In this document: piece by piece, positions 21,201 to 29,148 of the stretch
How positions within the stretch are numbered: the stretch's first letter is position 1
How the letters are laid out: each line of letters opens with the position of its first letter
Origin: Luminiphilus syltensis NOR5-1B
GTDB taxonomy: Bacteria > Pseudomonadota > Gammaproteobacteria > Pseudomonadales > Halieaceae
Reading direction: 5' to 3'
Assembly (NCBI RefSeq): GCF_000158175.1
Contig: NZ_DS999411.1
Span: 1,256,977-1,320,976, forward strand
DNA: 64,000 bases
The notes under the pieces: model-generated
The model's input: the letters and a program-made list of their open reading frames with translations, nothing else
Told to the model about the DNA's origin: nothing
The model's database searches: none
Program-made: the position numbers and the translations under genes

Positions 21201-21472
21201 GGTTCACCGCTGAAGTGAACGCTGACTCCTGGCTTTTTCATCGGGTTGAATTCTCTGATCCGAAGGGTGAGCTGCTAAAAACCGTGCGGGTTCACGATGC
21301 CGCAGTTTTTGACGGGATCTGGTGCGCGACTGATATCGAGGTGACCAACCATCAGACCGATCACAAGACTCGATTTCTCTATCAGGACGTCGCTTTCGGC
21401 GAATCCCTGCCAGGCTCCCTGTTTAATCCACAAACCCTGAGTCGCGGTCTGCCATCGTCGCTATTGCCGTGA
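18254..21472 (+). CDS. MMPL/RND-family exporter fused to a LolA-like periplasmic domain
   Basis: 1072 residues from ATG 18254, preferred over ATG 18227 because GGAG lies 6 bases before it. Residues about 1-800 are an RND (HpnN/MMPL type) transporter: one helix, a large periplasmic loop, a block of membrane helices with the SVADSIHI motif, then the second half with GVGIDFAIHLIDKLRESL. After a last hydrophobic segment, about 835-1072 matches outer-membrane lipoprotein-sorting (LolA-like) proteins: RFTYLAPKSVAEVTFL, RWLYLPATRKVRRIPASDR, GTDFTYEDIQ. These are normally separate neighbouring genes; here they are one chain. It probably moves a lipid or hydrophobic compound across the periplasm. The stop overlaps the next start. 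Confidence 0.9.
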   Translation: MATNAQERVQEFFIAITQYPRRTIALTLILVVLAAAGLSQIVKDTSVKAFIPPDHPSLVSDAVAEEVFGLSDSLAIAVVVRDGGSVFDPEVMVVIRELTAELQGMPNVRSERVASLATESSISGAAGFVEIDPYIPGGPIDDAFAVDSRRRFDAMLAHQDGLATIDGQAAVIMAELAKEELASKSYEMALALANKYASDDIDIHVAGPGAVSGFLSTYIDRDARKMQPLVFALVLLFIYLAFRRKSAMPGPLLVVAGAAGGAMGIMAWTGTPYYAITNALPVVLVAISVADSIHILTAFYQRRSQHPEGNTRDLVIGAMADMWRPITLTTVTTMAGFSGIALMSIMPPIVMFGWFAALGVALAWALSIFALPNVLFLLDPKPSPAFRSWRQNRPSGLGKALAHIGSASARHYGKVLILFCAAVVLVSVGASQLRIDRAQVDNFAPDEPIRVADELINSTFAGSAFLDVIIETDTVEGLLDARRMQKIVALQQYFEGLPHVQKTVGITDYLTQLHAALEELPPSAVADRVLPDSDDAIAQYLLVYESSGDPTDFEEEIDTEYRMAMIRGVLNEHHFSQNRETVAALQKYLDTRFVEPGMTAMLTGDVNVSYHWMNSLKRSHFGGVIVSLILVLITSILVFRSVSTGIVAVVPVSFTVLLLYAVMAQRGIYLEPATSMFAAIAIGVGIDFAIHLIDKLRESLKLHDEDIYLAVDHALPLTARACYYNSAALAVGFAVLMTSELPTLQRFGGLVTLASACSYVLALVMVPALFAAGRAYSQSAFRPVPRAAAITAVIMLLVLISTVITDKVYAADAVSSLPEPPVLETGAAVAQRVADREEGTSSRRLLDIVVTDRRGKTRERQALVLKTRTDSARSTRFTYLAPKSVAEVTFLSEDFDAATASDNRWLYLPATRKVRRIPASDRGDYFLGTDFTYEDIQSEFKLSLADYDFALDGSSVSEGGTLTYQLSGKTRTDAIARELGYGGFTAEVNADSWLFHRVEFSDPKGELLKTVRVHDAAVFDGIWCATDIEVTNHQTDHKTRFLYQDVAFGESLPGSLFNPQTLSRGLPSSLLP

Positions 21473-22782
21473 ATCGTAAGCTGCATGGATTCGTGGCGCT
21501 TGTCGCCACTGCACTGATTACTGCGACCGCACACGGTGAAACCGCGAGGCTGATCGAGGTTCCTGTGGATCTCAGCGTGGGTATTGACCCCGCGCGGGGT
21601 GACCTCATGCAGGCGCAGTTTGAGGCGACGCCAAAATGGGGTCTGGCGCTCAGTGACTTGAGATCGATAACGGCGTCGTTTCGCTTGCGCCTCGACGCCC
21701 GCGATGAACTCGAGCCGGGCGCGCCGGACTTTGATCGCTATTCGGCAGCTTCAGCGCCGATCACACTGGGAGACGCCGGGACGCTCGAATTGCGCGATGT
21801 GTATTACGAGCAACTGCTGGACGCCGGGTTGATACGCCTCGGAAAGCAGCAGATCGTGTGGGGGCGGCTCGACGGAATCAAAGTGCTGGATGTATTGAAT
21901 CCGCAGACCTATCGGGAATTTATTCTTGATGATCTCGACGAGTCGCGAATCAGCCTGTGGAGCGCGTATCTTGACGTGTCGCTGGGATCGTGGCGGGCCG
22001 AGCTGGCCTGGATTCCCGATCCAACCGGGCACGACATTCCCGAGGACGGCGCCTGGTTCGAGTTGACCGCGCCACGCTTCCGTTTTGGTGCGCCTGCAGG
22101 CAGTGCCGGGCTGCCCGCCGCGATTGATGGTAATGACCACTGGCTCGAAGACAGCGCTCTGGCCGCTCGAGTGTCACGCTTTAGCGCGGGTATCGACTGG
22201 AGTATCCAGCTTTATTCCGGGCTCGATCATGAACCCCTCGGCCAACTGATCGTCGATGAGGGGGCGGCCGTGGTTGAGCAGTTCTATCGACGCCGCGAGG
22301 TCGTGGGCGTTAGCGCCGAGACCTCGGTGGGCGCCCTGGCGATACGCGGTGAACTGTCGCATCAGCCCGATCGGCGGTTTAACGTAAGCGACGGCAATGG
22401 TCTTGGTGTGGTTGCCGCGGATCAAACCACGCTCGGGCTGGGTGCGGATATTGATCTGCCGCTGAATGTGTTCGCCAACGTGCAGTTTGTGCTCGATCGA
22501 GTCGCTGGTGCTCCCGCCGAACTTGTACGGCCCGATGAAGACCAGCTGATAACACTGTTCCTGCGGCGGCGCTTTGCGTATGACACCGTTGCGACCGAGC
22601 TGCGCTGGTATCACTCGTTCACCGATAACGATGACGCCCTGGTGCTTCGGGCGTCTTATGATGTCAGCGACGAGACCGCGGTTTATCTGTCCGCGGAACA
22701 TTTCTCCGGTACGCAAGACGGGCTATTTGGCCAGTTTGAAGATCGGGACCGGGTGGTTTTGGGCGTTACCCACTACTTTTGA
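21469..22782 (+). CDS. Outer-membrane beta-barrel protein, partner of the RND fusion (DUF1302-like)
   Basis: 437 residues beginning with GTG 21469, which overlaps the previous stop by four bases (GTGA), so it is translationally coupled. A signal peptide ends at TATAHG (about 23). The rest is alternating beta-strand sequence with GKQQIVWGRLDGIKVLDVLNPQ (in two parts), a block common to DUF1302-type porin-like proteins, and ends in VLGVTHYF with the terminal aromatic residue of outer-membrane barrels. With the exporter and its LolA-like domain it suggests one route from inner to outer membrane. Family placement is less sure than the barrel nature. Confidence 0.78.
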   Translation: MNRKLHGFVALVATALITATAHGETARLIEVPVDLSVGIDPARGDLMQAQFEATPKWGLALSDLRSITASFRLRLDARDELEPGAPDFDRYSAASAPITLGDAGTLELRDVYYEQLLDAGLIRLGKQQIVWGRLDGIKVLDVLNPQTYREFILDDLDESRISLWSAYLDVSLGSWRAELAWIPDPTGHDIPEDGAWFELTAPRFRFGAPAGSAGLPAAIDGNDHWLEDSALAARVSRFSAGIDWSIQLYSGLDHEPLGQLIVDEGAAVVEQFYRRREVVGVSAETSVGALAIRGELSHQPDRRFNVSDGNGLGVVAADQTTLGLGADIDLPLNVFANVQFVLDRVAGAPAELVRPDEDQLITLFLRRRFAYDTVATELRWYHSFTDNDDALVLRASYDVSDETAVYLSAEHFSGTQDGLFGQFEDRDRVVLGVTHYF

Positions 22783-22902
22783 TCGGAACTCACACGCGGC
22801 GAGTAAAGCGCAAACACCGAAGTGTTCGGAGGGTCCGGTCTTTATAAATTATTGGGGTAAGTCAGGGCTTACGAAAACGAGCGAATGCCCCGCCCACAAT
22901 AA

Positions 22903-23796
22903 TCAGTGGCTCGGCACTTTAGCCGCGAGTGCATCCGCATCGTCCATTGGCGTGTTGTTGGTCGCCGATGCTGCGGTACTGCGAATCAGACCGGGCACTC
23001 TCAGTGGCGCGAAGATCAGTTTGTCGAGCCGCTGATCCCGGGTTTCTCGCAGATATTCCAACCCCAGCGTCATGTCTTTATGGTCTTCGACATTCCGATG
23101 CTTGGCGGTACCAAAGAGGTAATCGAACCAGGGCACCAGGCTGCCGTAATTACTGTTGGTGTAGTGCGACTCGGCGCAATGATGTACGCGGTGGAAGTCG
23201 GGCGTCAGGATAAACCGGCGCAGGACGCGTTCCATGGGCATCGGTAGGCGAAGATTGCTGTGGCTGAATACCTGAATGCCGACATCGAACAGACGATAGG
23301 CAAGCGCCGATTCCGGGCTGACGCCCAGTGCGAGCACGATCGGCGCGGCCAGCGGCAGGCTGATCAGCGGTTCGAGGGGGTGATGCCGGTAGGTCGTCGA
23401 CGCATCGACTTCGGTATCCGAGTGATGGATCACATGTAGTGGCCATAACCATGCCCAGCGGTGAAACGCCCGGTGCACCCAGTAGCTGAGAAATTGTGTG
23501 GCGGTGAGCAGGGCAAAAAAGCCAACCACCGGCCCCGCGTCAATCTTCGACAGCAGACCAATGTTGGCGACCTGGGTCCAACTGGCGAGCCAGACTACAA
23601 AAAGCGTGCTGACCACCGCAGAGGTGTACCAGCTGACAAGCCCGAGTGAGAAATTATTGGACCAGCGCCAGAGCATGCTCCCGGCTGGTTTGCGCGCGGG
23701 AATAAAACCCTCGAGCAGCATCGCGACAGCAAAAATCACCAGGGTCGCTGTGAGCACGACCTCGGCGGAAGACTGAATAACGATGTCCTGTTCCAT
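22903..23796 (-). CDS. Sterol desaturase / fatty acid hydroxylase family membrane enzyme
   Basis: 297 residues with four or more membrane helices. The three histidine clusters of the di-iron hydroxylase family are present: HRAFH, HVIHHS with later HHP, and FHRVHH, giving eight or more metal ligands. Such proteins hydroxylate or desaturate lipids at the inner membrane using O2. The C-terminal tail is polar. It is convergent with the RND partner gene and transcribed away from the midcut genes. The exact lipid substrate cannot be read from sequence. Confidence 0.9.
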   Translation of the reverse strand: MEQDIVIQSSAEVVLTATLVIFAVAMLLEGFIPARKPAGSMLWRWSNNFSLGLVSWYTSAVVSTLFVVWLASWTQVANIGLLSKIDAGPVVGFFALLTATQFLSYWVHRAFHRWAWLWPLHVIHHSDTEVDASTTYRHHPLEPLISLPLAAPIVLALGVSPESALAYRLFDVGIQVFSHSNLRLPMPMERVLRRFILTPDFHRVHHCAESHYTNSNYGSLVPWFDYLFGTAKHRNVEDHKDMTLGLEYLRETRDQRLDKLIFAPLRVPGLIRSTAASATNNTPMDDADALAAKVPSH

Positions 23797-23870
23797 TTAG
23801 GGGAGACCAGAAAGCTCAGTAGCCAACGGAAATGCCCTGGGCGCTGGTTGGCAAGTTAAGGTGAAGATGG

Positions 23871-24452
23871 TCAGATAATACCGGAGTCACAGTATGCGGT
23901 ACCACCTTGAGGGCCCCGGCCACCCGCAGTAGCCCCCGCTGCGATTATCGTACCGACTGGAGCGCCATCATCCACGAAAACGGAGGGTGGCGTACATGTG
24001 AAATCGTAAGACTTGATTTCAATATCAATGGAACACTGATTTTCAATCGAATTGCCCTCTTCAAGAATTGTCGAGGACATGACATTGATTGTGGACGTCG
24101 AGCTGCAACTGTTGCCAGATACATTCAGAAATGTGCCGGTGGCCAATGTGTCCTGAACGCCGAGTCCGACCGCTAATAGCCCACCACCCAAAACGACAGC
24201 ACCTGCGATTCGTTGGTTGATGGCTGAGTGCTTAAGGACCCTAATGGCAACTACGGCGAGAACAATTCCCAGGGCGATAAGCACACCCGAGGACATCGTG
24301 GGCACAGGCACTGCAGAGGCTGCAGAAACTGGCCCGACCGTGACGTAGGGGACGGTCGTTCCCGTTCCCTGGGCAGCGGCGAAACTTGAACCGATAAACG
24401 CGGGCGCCGGCAGAGCCGCGCGGCAAAGTCGTGAAAAGGTTATGTTATTCAT
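23871..24452 (-). CDS. Midcut-by-XrtH type protein, copy 2
   Basis: 193 residues; GGGAG precedes ATG 24452. Plan: signal peptide (about 1-26), short exported segment, VPVPTMSSG (about 48-56), membrane helix with AIRVLKHS basic stop, second helix (about 82-104), and an exported C-terminal domain with SIENQCSIDIEIKSYDFTC. The NQC and TC cysteines and the acidic strand between them match copies 1 and 3. It lies 400 bases downstream of copy 3 on the same strand. Function is unknown; cleavage by exosortase XrtH in the VPVP region would be expected if the family name holds. Confidence 0.75.
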   Translation of the reverse strand: MNNITFSRLCRAALPAPAFIGSSFAAAQGTGTTVPYVTVGPVSAASAVPVPTMSSGVLIALGIVLAVVAIRVLKHSAINQRIAGAVVLGGGLLAVGLGVQDTLATGTFLNVSGNSCSSTSTINVMSSTILEEGNSIENQCSIDIEIKSYDFTCTPPSVFVDDGAPVGTIIAAGATAGGRGPQGGTAYCDSGII

Positions 24453-24852
24453 TATGCGCTCCCAAACTTTTCGTAAATCGCGGCTCTTCCATTTGTCGTG
24501 AATAATAGTGACTTAGAACGCACTAAAAATACGGCTATTGACAGTAAACAAAAGCCAGATCTAAAAATCAAGCGCCTGATGACTGGCTAGACTCAGCAAA
24601 ATCTTGTTGGAAATTGAGAGGCAAAACTGTTCCTGTTCGAGCCTATGTGGCGCGTAAACGGCGCCCGCTCAATCCAGATCTCGACCGTATTTGGTGGTGC
24701 CGATTAGGGTACCAACATGCTAAGTGTCGCCAAAACGGTGCTTCACGCTAAAGCCGTAAGACAAAACGCTACCTGCTCTAGTACGAAGGGAGACGATGGT
24801 CGATGCATGGCGAACGCCGACACTCACGGAGTAGCCGCGATGATAATGACGG
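24453..24852. other. Spacer between two midcut genes
   Basis: 400 bases without a supported gene; AT-rich next to the copy 2 start, where its promoter should lie. No terminator was found for copy 3. Confidence 0.45.
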
Positions 24853-25425
24853 TTAGGCCGGATTTAGATTTTCCAAACAACGCCCAATTTGAAGATCTGC
24901 GCCCGCAGGAAAAGGCGTGGTCTCAGGAGGTGCTGCGCTGTCATCCAGGAACCCGCCTCTGGGGGAAATGGCATCGCAATCGAACTGGTACGATTTGAGG
25001 AATAAATCGATAGGGCATTGATTGGAAACAACATTTGAACCGGCAATATTTGGAATCTGAACCACGATATCACCCCCGGGTGGACAGTCAGTCGGAGTAA
25101 GAATCGGGACATTTCCGGCAATGCTCCTTTCAATACCGAGCGCGGTAATGGCGGAGCCAATGCCTAATACAGAGAGACCGAGAATCCGCCTTGCGGCGGT
25201 GCTTTGGCGCAGCGAACGTAGCGCGACAACGACCAGAAAAAAACCGAGCGCGCTCAAAATGATCGGCGACATCGAAGGAACCGGCACTGCCATCGCGGTC
25301 ACAGCATTGGAGCCAAAAGTCACCGAGCCACTGACCGGAGGATTCAGTGTGGCATGCGCGAGCGCGGAACTCAGCGCCAGGACAAGGAACGCGCTGGCTC
25401 GTTGTAAGAGTGACTTACGGATCAT
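24853..25425 (-). CDS. Midcut-by-XrtH type protein, copy 3
   Basis: 190 residues; GGGGGAGA precedes ATG 25425. Signal peptide (about 1-25), then MAVPVPSMSP, membrane helix (ILSALGFFLVVVALRSLRQS), second helix (about 81-103), and a C-terminal exported domain with VVSNQCPIDLFLKSYQFDC. This last block aligns closely with copy 2 and more distantly with copy 1. The three proteins are 190-195 residues long, so the plan is tightly kept while sequence has drifted, as in old paralogs. Partner molecules are unknown. Confidence 0.75.
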   Translation of the reverse strand: MIRKSLLQRASAFLVLALSSALAHATLNPPVSGSVTFGSNAVTAMAVPVPSMSPIILSALGFFLVVVALRSLRQSTAARRILGLSVLGIGSAITALGIERSIAGNVPILTPTDCPPGGDIVVQIPNIAGSNVVSNQCPIDLFLKSYQFDCDAISPRGGFLDDSAAPPETTPFPAGADLQIGRCLENLNPA

Positions 25426-25655
25426 GTTCAGTCTCCCCCTAGAACTAAAAACGGATTCGGAAACTTAAGTTACCTGCAAAAATCATATTTTGAAAGCAAA
25501 AACGGTCGCTGTTTAGCGTGACGCCGGTCCGGGGATTCTCGCGTCGGCATCAGGTTTCGCCGCCCATTACCCGTGATGGCGAATTCCAGATCTGGGCCGC
25601 GGGCGCACGATCGCAATCGAGAAAGGCATCCGGATTCAAACTCGTAACGGTTAAC

Positions 25656-26699
25656 TCAGGGTTCAAATAGGGTGACAACATCGCTTGTTGATTCGGCACC
25701 AGCTTCACGGGCTCCACCGAGCAGGAAAATTTCGTTGTCATAGGCAATGGCGCCTAACCCATGTCGAGGGGTTGGCATCGGAGAAGCCGGCTGCCAACTT
25801 TGCCTGCTCGGGTCAAAACACCAGGTGTCAGAAAACACACCATTGCCGAAGAAGCTTGCGTACTCGCCGCCGAACACGTAAATCTTCGAATTCAGGGCCG
25901 CTGCGGCGAGGCCGCCCTGGGCCTGCGGCATCGAGGGCAGGGATTCCCAGCGCCAGGCTTGGTCGCTCGCTCCGGGCGAACTTCCCGTGCCAGACAATAC
26001 CGTCACATCGGCGACATTGCCGCCGCTGACGGTTCGCCCGCCAATCAGATAATGGTTGCCGTCTACTGTGGCACCTGCCGCAGAATTTCGCGGCGTCGGA
26101 CAGTTTGGCCCCAGCATCCAGTTGTTGCCGCTGACATTGTAGATCTGGTGTCTGTCCGTATCGGTGTGATCCTGCCACTGGTCGTTCCCGGGGCTACTGG
26201 GCGTTCGCCCGGAGATGAGGTGCAGGAGGCCATCGCTGGCAAACAAAACCGATTCCGCCTGTGGCAGTGGCATTGAAGTCAGTTGACGCCAGCCGCTTCT
26301 GGGAAAGGCGGGATCGTAAACATGCAGTGATTGGCGCATTTTCCAGCGTCCACTATTGCTCAGGGTGAACCCGCCCGCTGCATAGAGCTTCCCCCCGTAG
26401 CCAATACAATTGACGTGATGGCTGGGCTCGGGGAAACCCGGTCCCGTCTGCCAGGTGTTGCGGGCAATGTCATAAACAAGGGTTTGGTCCGATAGGCCCA
26501 GACGATGATCCATAAAGTCCGGGGACAGCCCCCCCACAACGTAGATTTTTGTACCCAGCCGGGCGGGATAGATTTCCTGGGTTCGATAGGGCATCGAGGC
26601 CCCGCGACGCCACTTGCCCGCTGCAGCTTGGCTGATTCTGTTTCCTGCTAAAAAACTACCGGTGAGGGCGGCCATGGAAAATTGGCGTCGGTTAATCAA
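25656..26699 (-). CDS. Tat-exported kelch-repeat protein
   Basis: About 347 residues. I prefer TTG 26699 because it is preceded by AAAGGA and gives LINRRQFSMAALTGSFLAG, a twin-arginine signal with RRxFSM; the same frame is open up to 26786. The mature part has about six kelch units, each with paired glycines and a later tyrosine or tryptophan (IYVVGGLSPD, LYAAGGFTL, HYLIGGRTV, IYVFGGEY, IFLLGGARE), forming a beta-propeller. The role is unknown, but export in folded form suggests a cofactor or early folding. It is transcribed in the same direction as the two midcut genes downstream. Confidence 0.85.
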   Translation of the reverse strand: MINRRQFSMAALTGSFLAGNRISQAAAGKWRRGASMPYRTQEIYPARLGTKIYVVGGLSPDFMDHRLGLSDQTLVYDIARNTWQTGPGFPEPSHHVNCIGYGGKLYAAGGFTLSNSGRWKMRQSLHVYDPAFPRSGWRQLTSMPLPQAESVLFASDGLLHLISGRTPSSPGNDQWQDHTDTDRHQIYNVSGNNWMLGPNCPTPRNSAAGATVDGNHYLIGGRTVSGGNVADVTVLSGTGSSPGASDQAWRWESLPSMPQAQGGLAAAALNSKIYVFGGEYASFFGNGVFSDTWCFDPSRQSWQPASPMPTPRHGLGAIAYDNEIFLLGGAREAGAESTSDVVTLFEP

Positions 26700-26947
26700 T
26701 ACTTGGATGTCCTTTCCCCTTGGATGTCGAGGGAAGTATATCCGAGAGCTTGCGGTCTTCTCGTTTCTGACTCGGTGGCTGCGCAACGACGCGCGTGGAA
26801 TGCCTGCCCTTCGCGCGCACTCGATTATCCGCGCAGCGTTTCGGATGCCGCTGGACTTCGCAATGTAGAGCAGGTACCGAGGTAAGCATTACAGCGAGTG
26901 AGAGTCTGGAGTTATCTCCATCGGTCGGTAGCCGGGATCAAGGCGCG

Positions 26948-27739
26948 TTACATCACCGCCGTCAGCCCTTCATCCGCCGGGATCACCGCACCGTGAATCG
27001 CCTTCGACGCGTCGCTGCAGAGAAAAAGGATGATATCGGCCATGTCTTCGGGGTCGATAAAAAACCGGCCATTGGGGCTTGGGTGGGTTGCCATTAACGC
27101 GGCGATGGCGGATTCGCCCTCGGGGGTGCGCAGACCTGCGGTGAGCGGCGTGGCGACCGCGCCCGGTGCTATGCAGTTGATGCGTATGCCCTTTGGACCA
27201 AGCTCCGCCGCCAGCGTTCTTGTCAGCATGCCCACCGCGGCTTTCGAGGTGGAGTAAGCGCTGTCCCCGGCGCGGCCCGCGATGCCACTCACCGACGATA
27301 CATTGACGATGACACCGCGACCGCGTTCCAGCATCGCCGGCAGACAGGCCTGGGTGACATGAAAGGTCCCTTTCACATTGACGTCGATATGTTGGTCGAA
27401 AAGCTGAAGCGGGCTTTCGGGTACCGGATTGGGTTCCCAGATACCGGCGTTATTGACCAGGGTATCGATGGGGCCAAGGGCTTCTGAAAGCAACGCTATC
27501 GCGTGTGCTACCTGCTGCGCATTGGCGATGTCAGCACGGGTGCCCGCCGCATCGATGCCGTGGGCTTTCAGTCGCGACACTTCCTCGTCGATGTCGCCGG
27601 TATCTGCGGTATCAATGATGCCGACGCGGGCGCCACGGTTCGCGAACGCGTGTGCCGTTGCCTGGCCGATACCCGAAGCACCGCCCGTGACCAGAACCGT
27701 TCGCCCGGCAAATAAGGCGCTATCGTTTGATGGGTCCAT
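26948..27739 (-). CDS. Short-chain dehydrogenase/reductase (SDR)
   Basis: 263 residues. NAD(P)-binding TGGASGIG (19-26), Asp after the second strand (IIDT, favouring NAD), NNAG (about 94), catalytic Ser in VSSVSG and YSTSK (Tyr-x-x-x-Lys) are all in place, so it is a classical SDR. The start at 27739 overlaps the previous stop by one base (TGATG), so it is translationally coupled to the SDR upstream. Substrate unknown; an alcohol or keto intermediate in a catabolic route is likely given its neighbours. Confidence 0.92.
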   Translation of the reverse strand: MDPSNDSALFAGRTVLVTGGASGIGQATAHAFANRGARVGIIDTADTGDIDEEVSRLKAHGIDAAGTRADIANAQQVAHAIALLSEALGPIDTLVNNAGIWEPNPVPESPLQLFDQHIDVNVKGTFHVTQACLPAMLERGRGVIVNVSSVSGIAGRAGDSAYSTSKAAVGMLTRTLAAELGPKGIRINCIAPGAVATPLTAGLRTPEGESAIAALMATHPSPNGRFFIDPEDMADIILFLCSDASKAIHGAVIPADEGLTAVM

Positions 27740-28536
27740 CAGGCGGTACTACCTCCATCAATCACCAGCTCGGCACCGTTGACGAAGGCCGCTTCATCGG
27801 AAGCCAGATACACAATGCCATTAGCCACATCTTCGGGTCGACCGATACGCCCGGTCGGCTGTGCGGCGCAGACCGATTCGTAAGCCTCCTGCGCCGCACC
27901 GGTTGCTTCGAGGTCCGCCCACAGCAGCGGCGTATCGATGACGCCGGGATGCACCGAGTTCACCCGGATTTTATAGTCGTGGCCCGCGCAATACTTCGCG
28001 AGGGACTTTGACAGGCTGCGCACGGCGCCTTTGGTGCTCGCATAAGCGCTTGCCGCAGGTTCTGCGACCTGGCCCGCGATCGAGGAAATGATGATGATCG
28101 AAGCGGCCGAATCCCAGGTGCGTTCCGTTGCCCCGCTTTTCATGATGGCGATAGCGGCCTGGCAACAGTGAAAAACGCCATCGACATTCACGGCGTAGAG
28201 CTCGTGCCAGGATTCGGCATCCATCGCCTCGAACGGCCGCGAATAGCCAATTCCCGCTGCGAGCACGGCAACATCGACTTCACCGAACTGCCGAATGGCG
28301 TCCGTCATGGCCTCCTCGCAGGCGGCGGCATCGCGCACGTCGAGCCGTCTGCTGGCGAGGACGTTTGTATCTACTGATTCAAGCGTATCGGCCAGCTGAT
28401 CGATGGCATCAGACACATCGGTGGCAAAAACGTTCGCGCCGGCCTCCAGGCATTTGACCACGGCCGCACGGCCGATACCGCTGGCGGCGCCGGTGATAAA
28501 AACGGTCTTTCCCGCAAGCCTGCCGTTGTTATTCAT
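27739..28536 (-). CDS. Short-chain dehydrogenase/reductase (SDR)
   Basis: 265 residues. TGAASGIG (15-22), catalytic serine in IISSIAG and YASTK are present. The usual NNAG is AAGIG here, a change tolerated in many SDRs. The C-terminal IRVNSVHPGVIDTPLL and ELVIDGGSTA are standard. It is the middle gene of a three-gene minus-strand set (monooxygenase-like protein, this SDR, then the SDR at 26948) with 23 bases before it and a one-base overlap after it. Confidence 0.92.
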   Translation of the reverse strand: MNNNGRLAGKTVFITGAASGIGRAAVVKCLEAGANVFATDVSDAIDQLADTLESVDTNVLASRRLDVRDAAACEEAMTDAIRQFGEVDVAVLAAGIGYSRPFEAMDAESWHELYAVNVDGVFHCCQAAIAIMKSGATERTWDSAASIIIISSIAGQVAEPAASAYASTKGAVRSLSKSLAKYCAGHDYKIRVNSVHPGVIDTPLLWADLEATGAAQEAYESVCAAQPTGRIGRPEDVANGIVYLASDEAAFVNGAELVIDGGSTA

Positions 28537-28559
28537 GACCTACTCCACTGGTGCTCACG

Positions 28560-28877
28560 TCAGGCACCCCGGAATGCCGCGGGGGCGCCAGCCAGGGGCG
28601 TCAGATACTCGATCTGCGGCTCGCCATCGACGCAATCCCAGCCGGCCTCAGACATCGCCTTGTGGTAAGGCATGTCGGGGTGTGCGCTGTGGGCCTCCTG
28701 ATTACGAAAGCATTCATAAAATACGAACAGCGTGGGGTCCTCCTGTGACTGGCGCACTTCGAAGGCCAGGCAGTCGGGCTCGTTGGCGTAGACATCCGTT
28801 GCCAACTGCGTAACAAGACCGGTGAAAACGTCCACCTGGTCGGCTTTTATGCGCACCCGCATAATGAGTGTGATCAT
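28560..28877 (-). CDS. Antibiotic-biosynthesis-monooxygenase (ABM) family protein, putative quinol monooxygenase
   Basis: 105 residues from ATG 28877, with AAAGGT upstream; the longer open frame lacks family features. MITLIMRVRIKADQVDVF, CLAFEVRQSQEDPTLFVFYE (in parts) and the AHSAHPDMPYHKA helix match small dimeric ABM/YgiN-like proteins, which oxidise quinols or aromatic intermediates without cofactors or only bind them. First gene of an operon with two SDRs, so a role on the same substrate is plausible. Confidence 0.85.
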   Translation of the reverse strand: MITLIMRVRIKADQVDVFTGLVTQLATDVYANEPDCLAFEVRQSQEDPTLFVFYECFRNQEAHSAHPDMPYHKAMSEAGWDCVDGEPQIEYLTPLAGAPAAFRGA

Positions 28878-29148
28878 TTTTATTTTACCTTTTGTCGCTT
28901 TTCCTAAACATTTCACCAGTATTTCGGGCCCTGACATAGCAGGCCCCGGCACGGGAGGCCGCGGGCTGTTTATGAATCGCGTCCGCTTCATGAACCATCG
29001 TACAACAGCCGGTAAAGATCAAACGATTCTCCGCGCACCTCCGATGTGGACGGTGACTTCCTGCGGGCCCCGGCAATGTAGAGTCGATTGCTCTGGTTGT
29101 TTGCAGATCCCGGGTGCTACGATGCCGTCAAAACAAGAGGAGTGCCCC

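Noticed and set aside
24717..24998. 93-residue plus-strand frame between the midcut genes
   Set aside because: Partly antisense to midcut copy 3, with no ribosome site or family.
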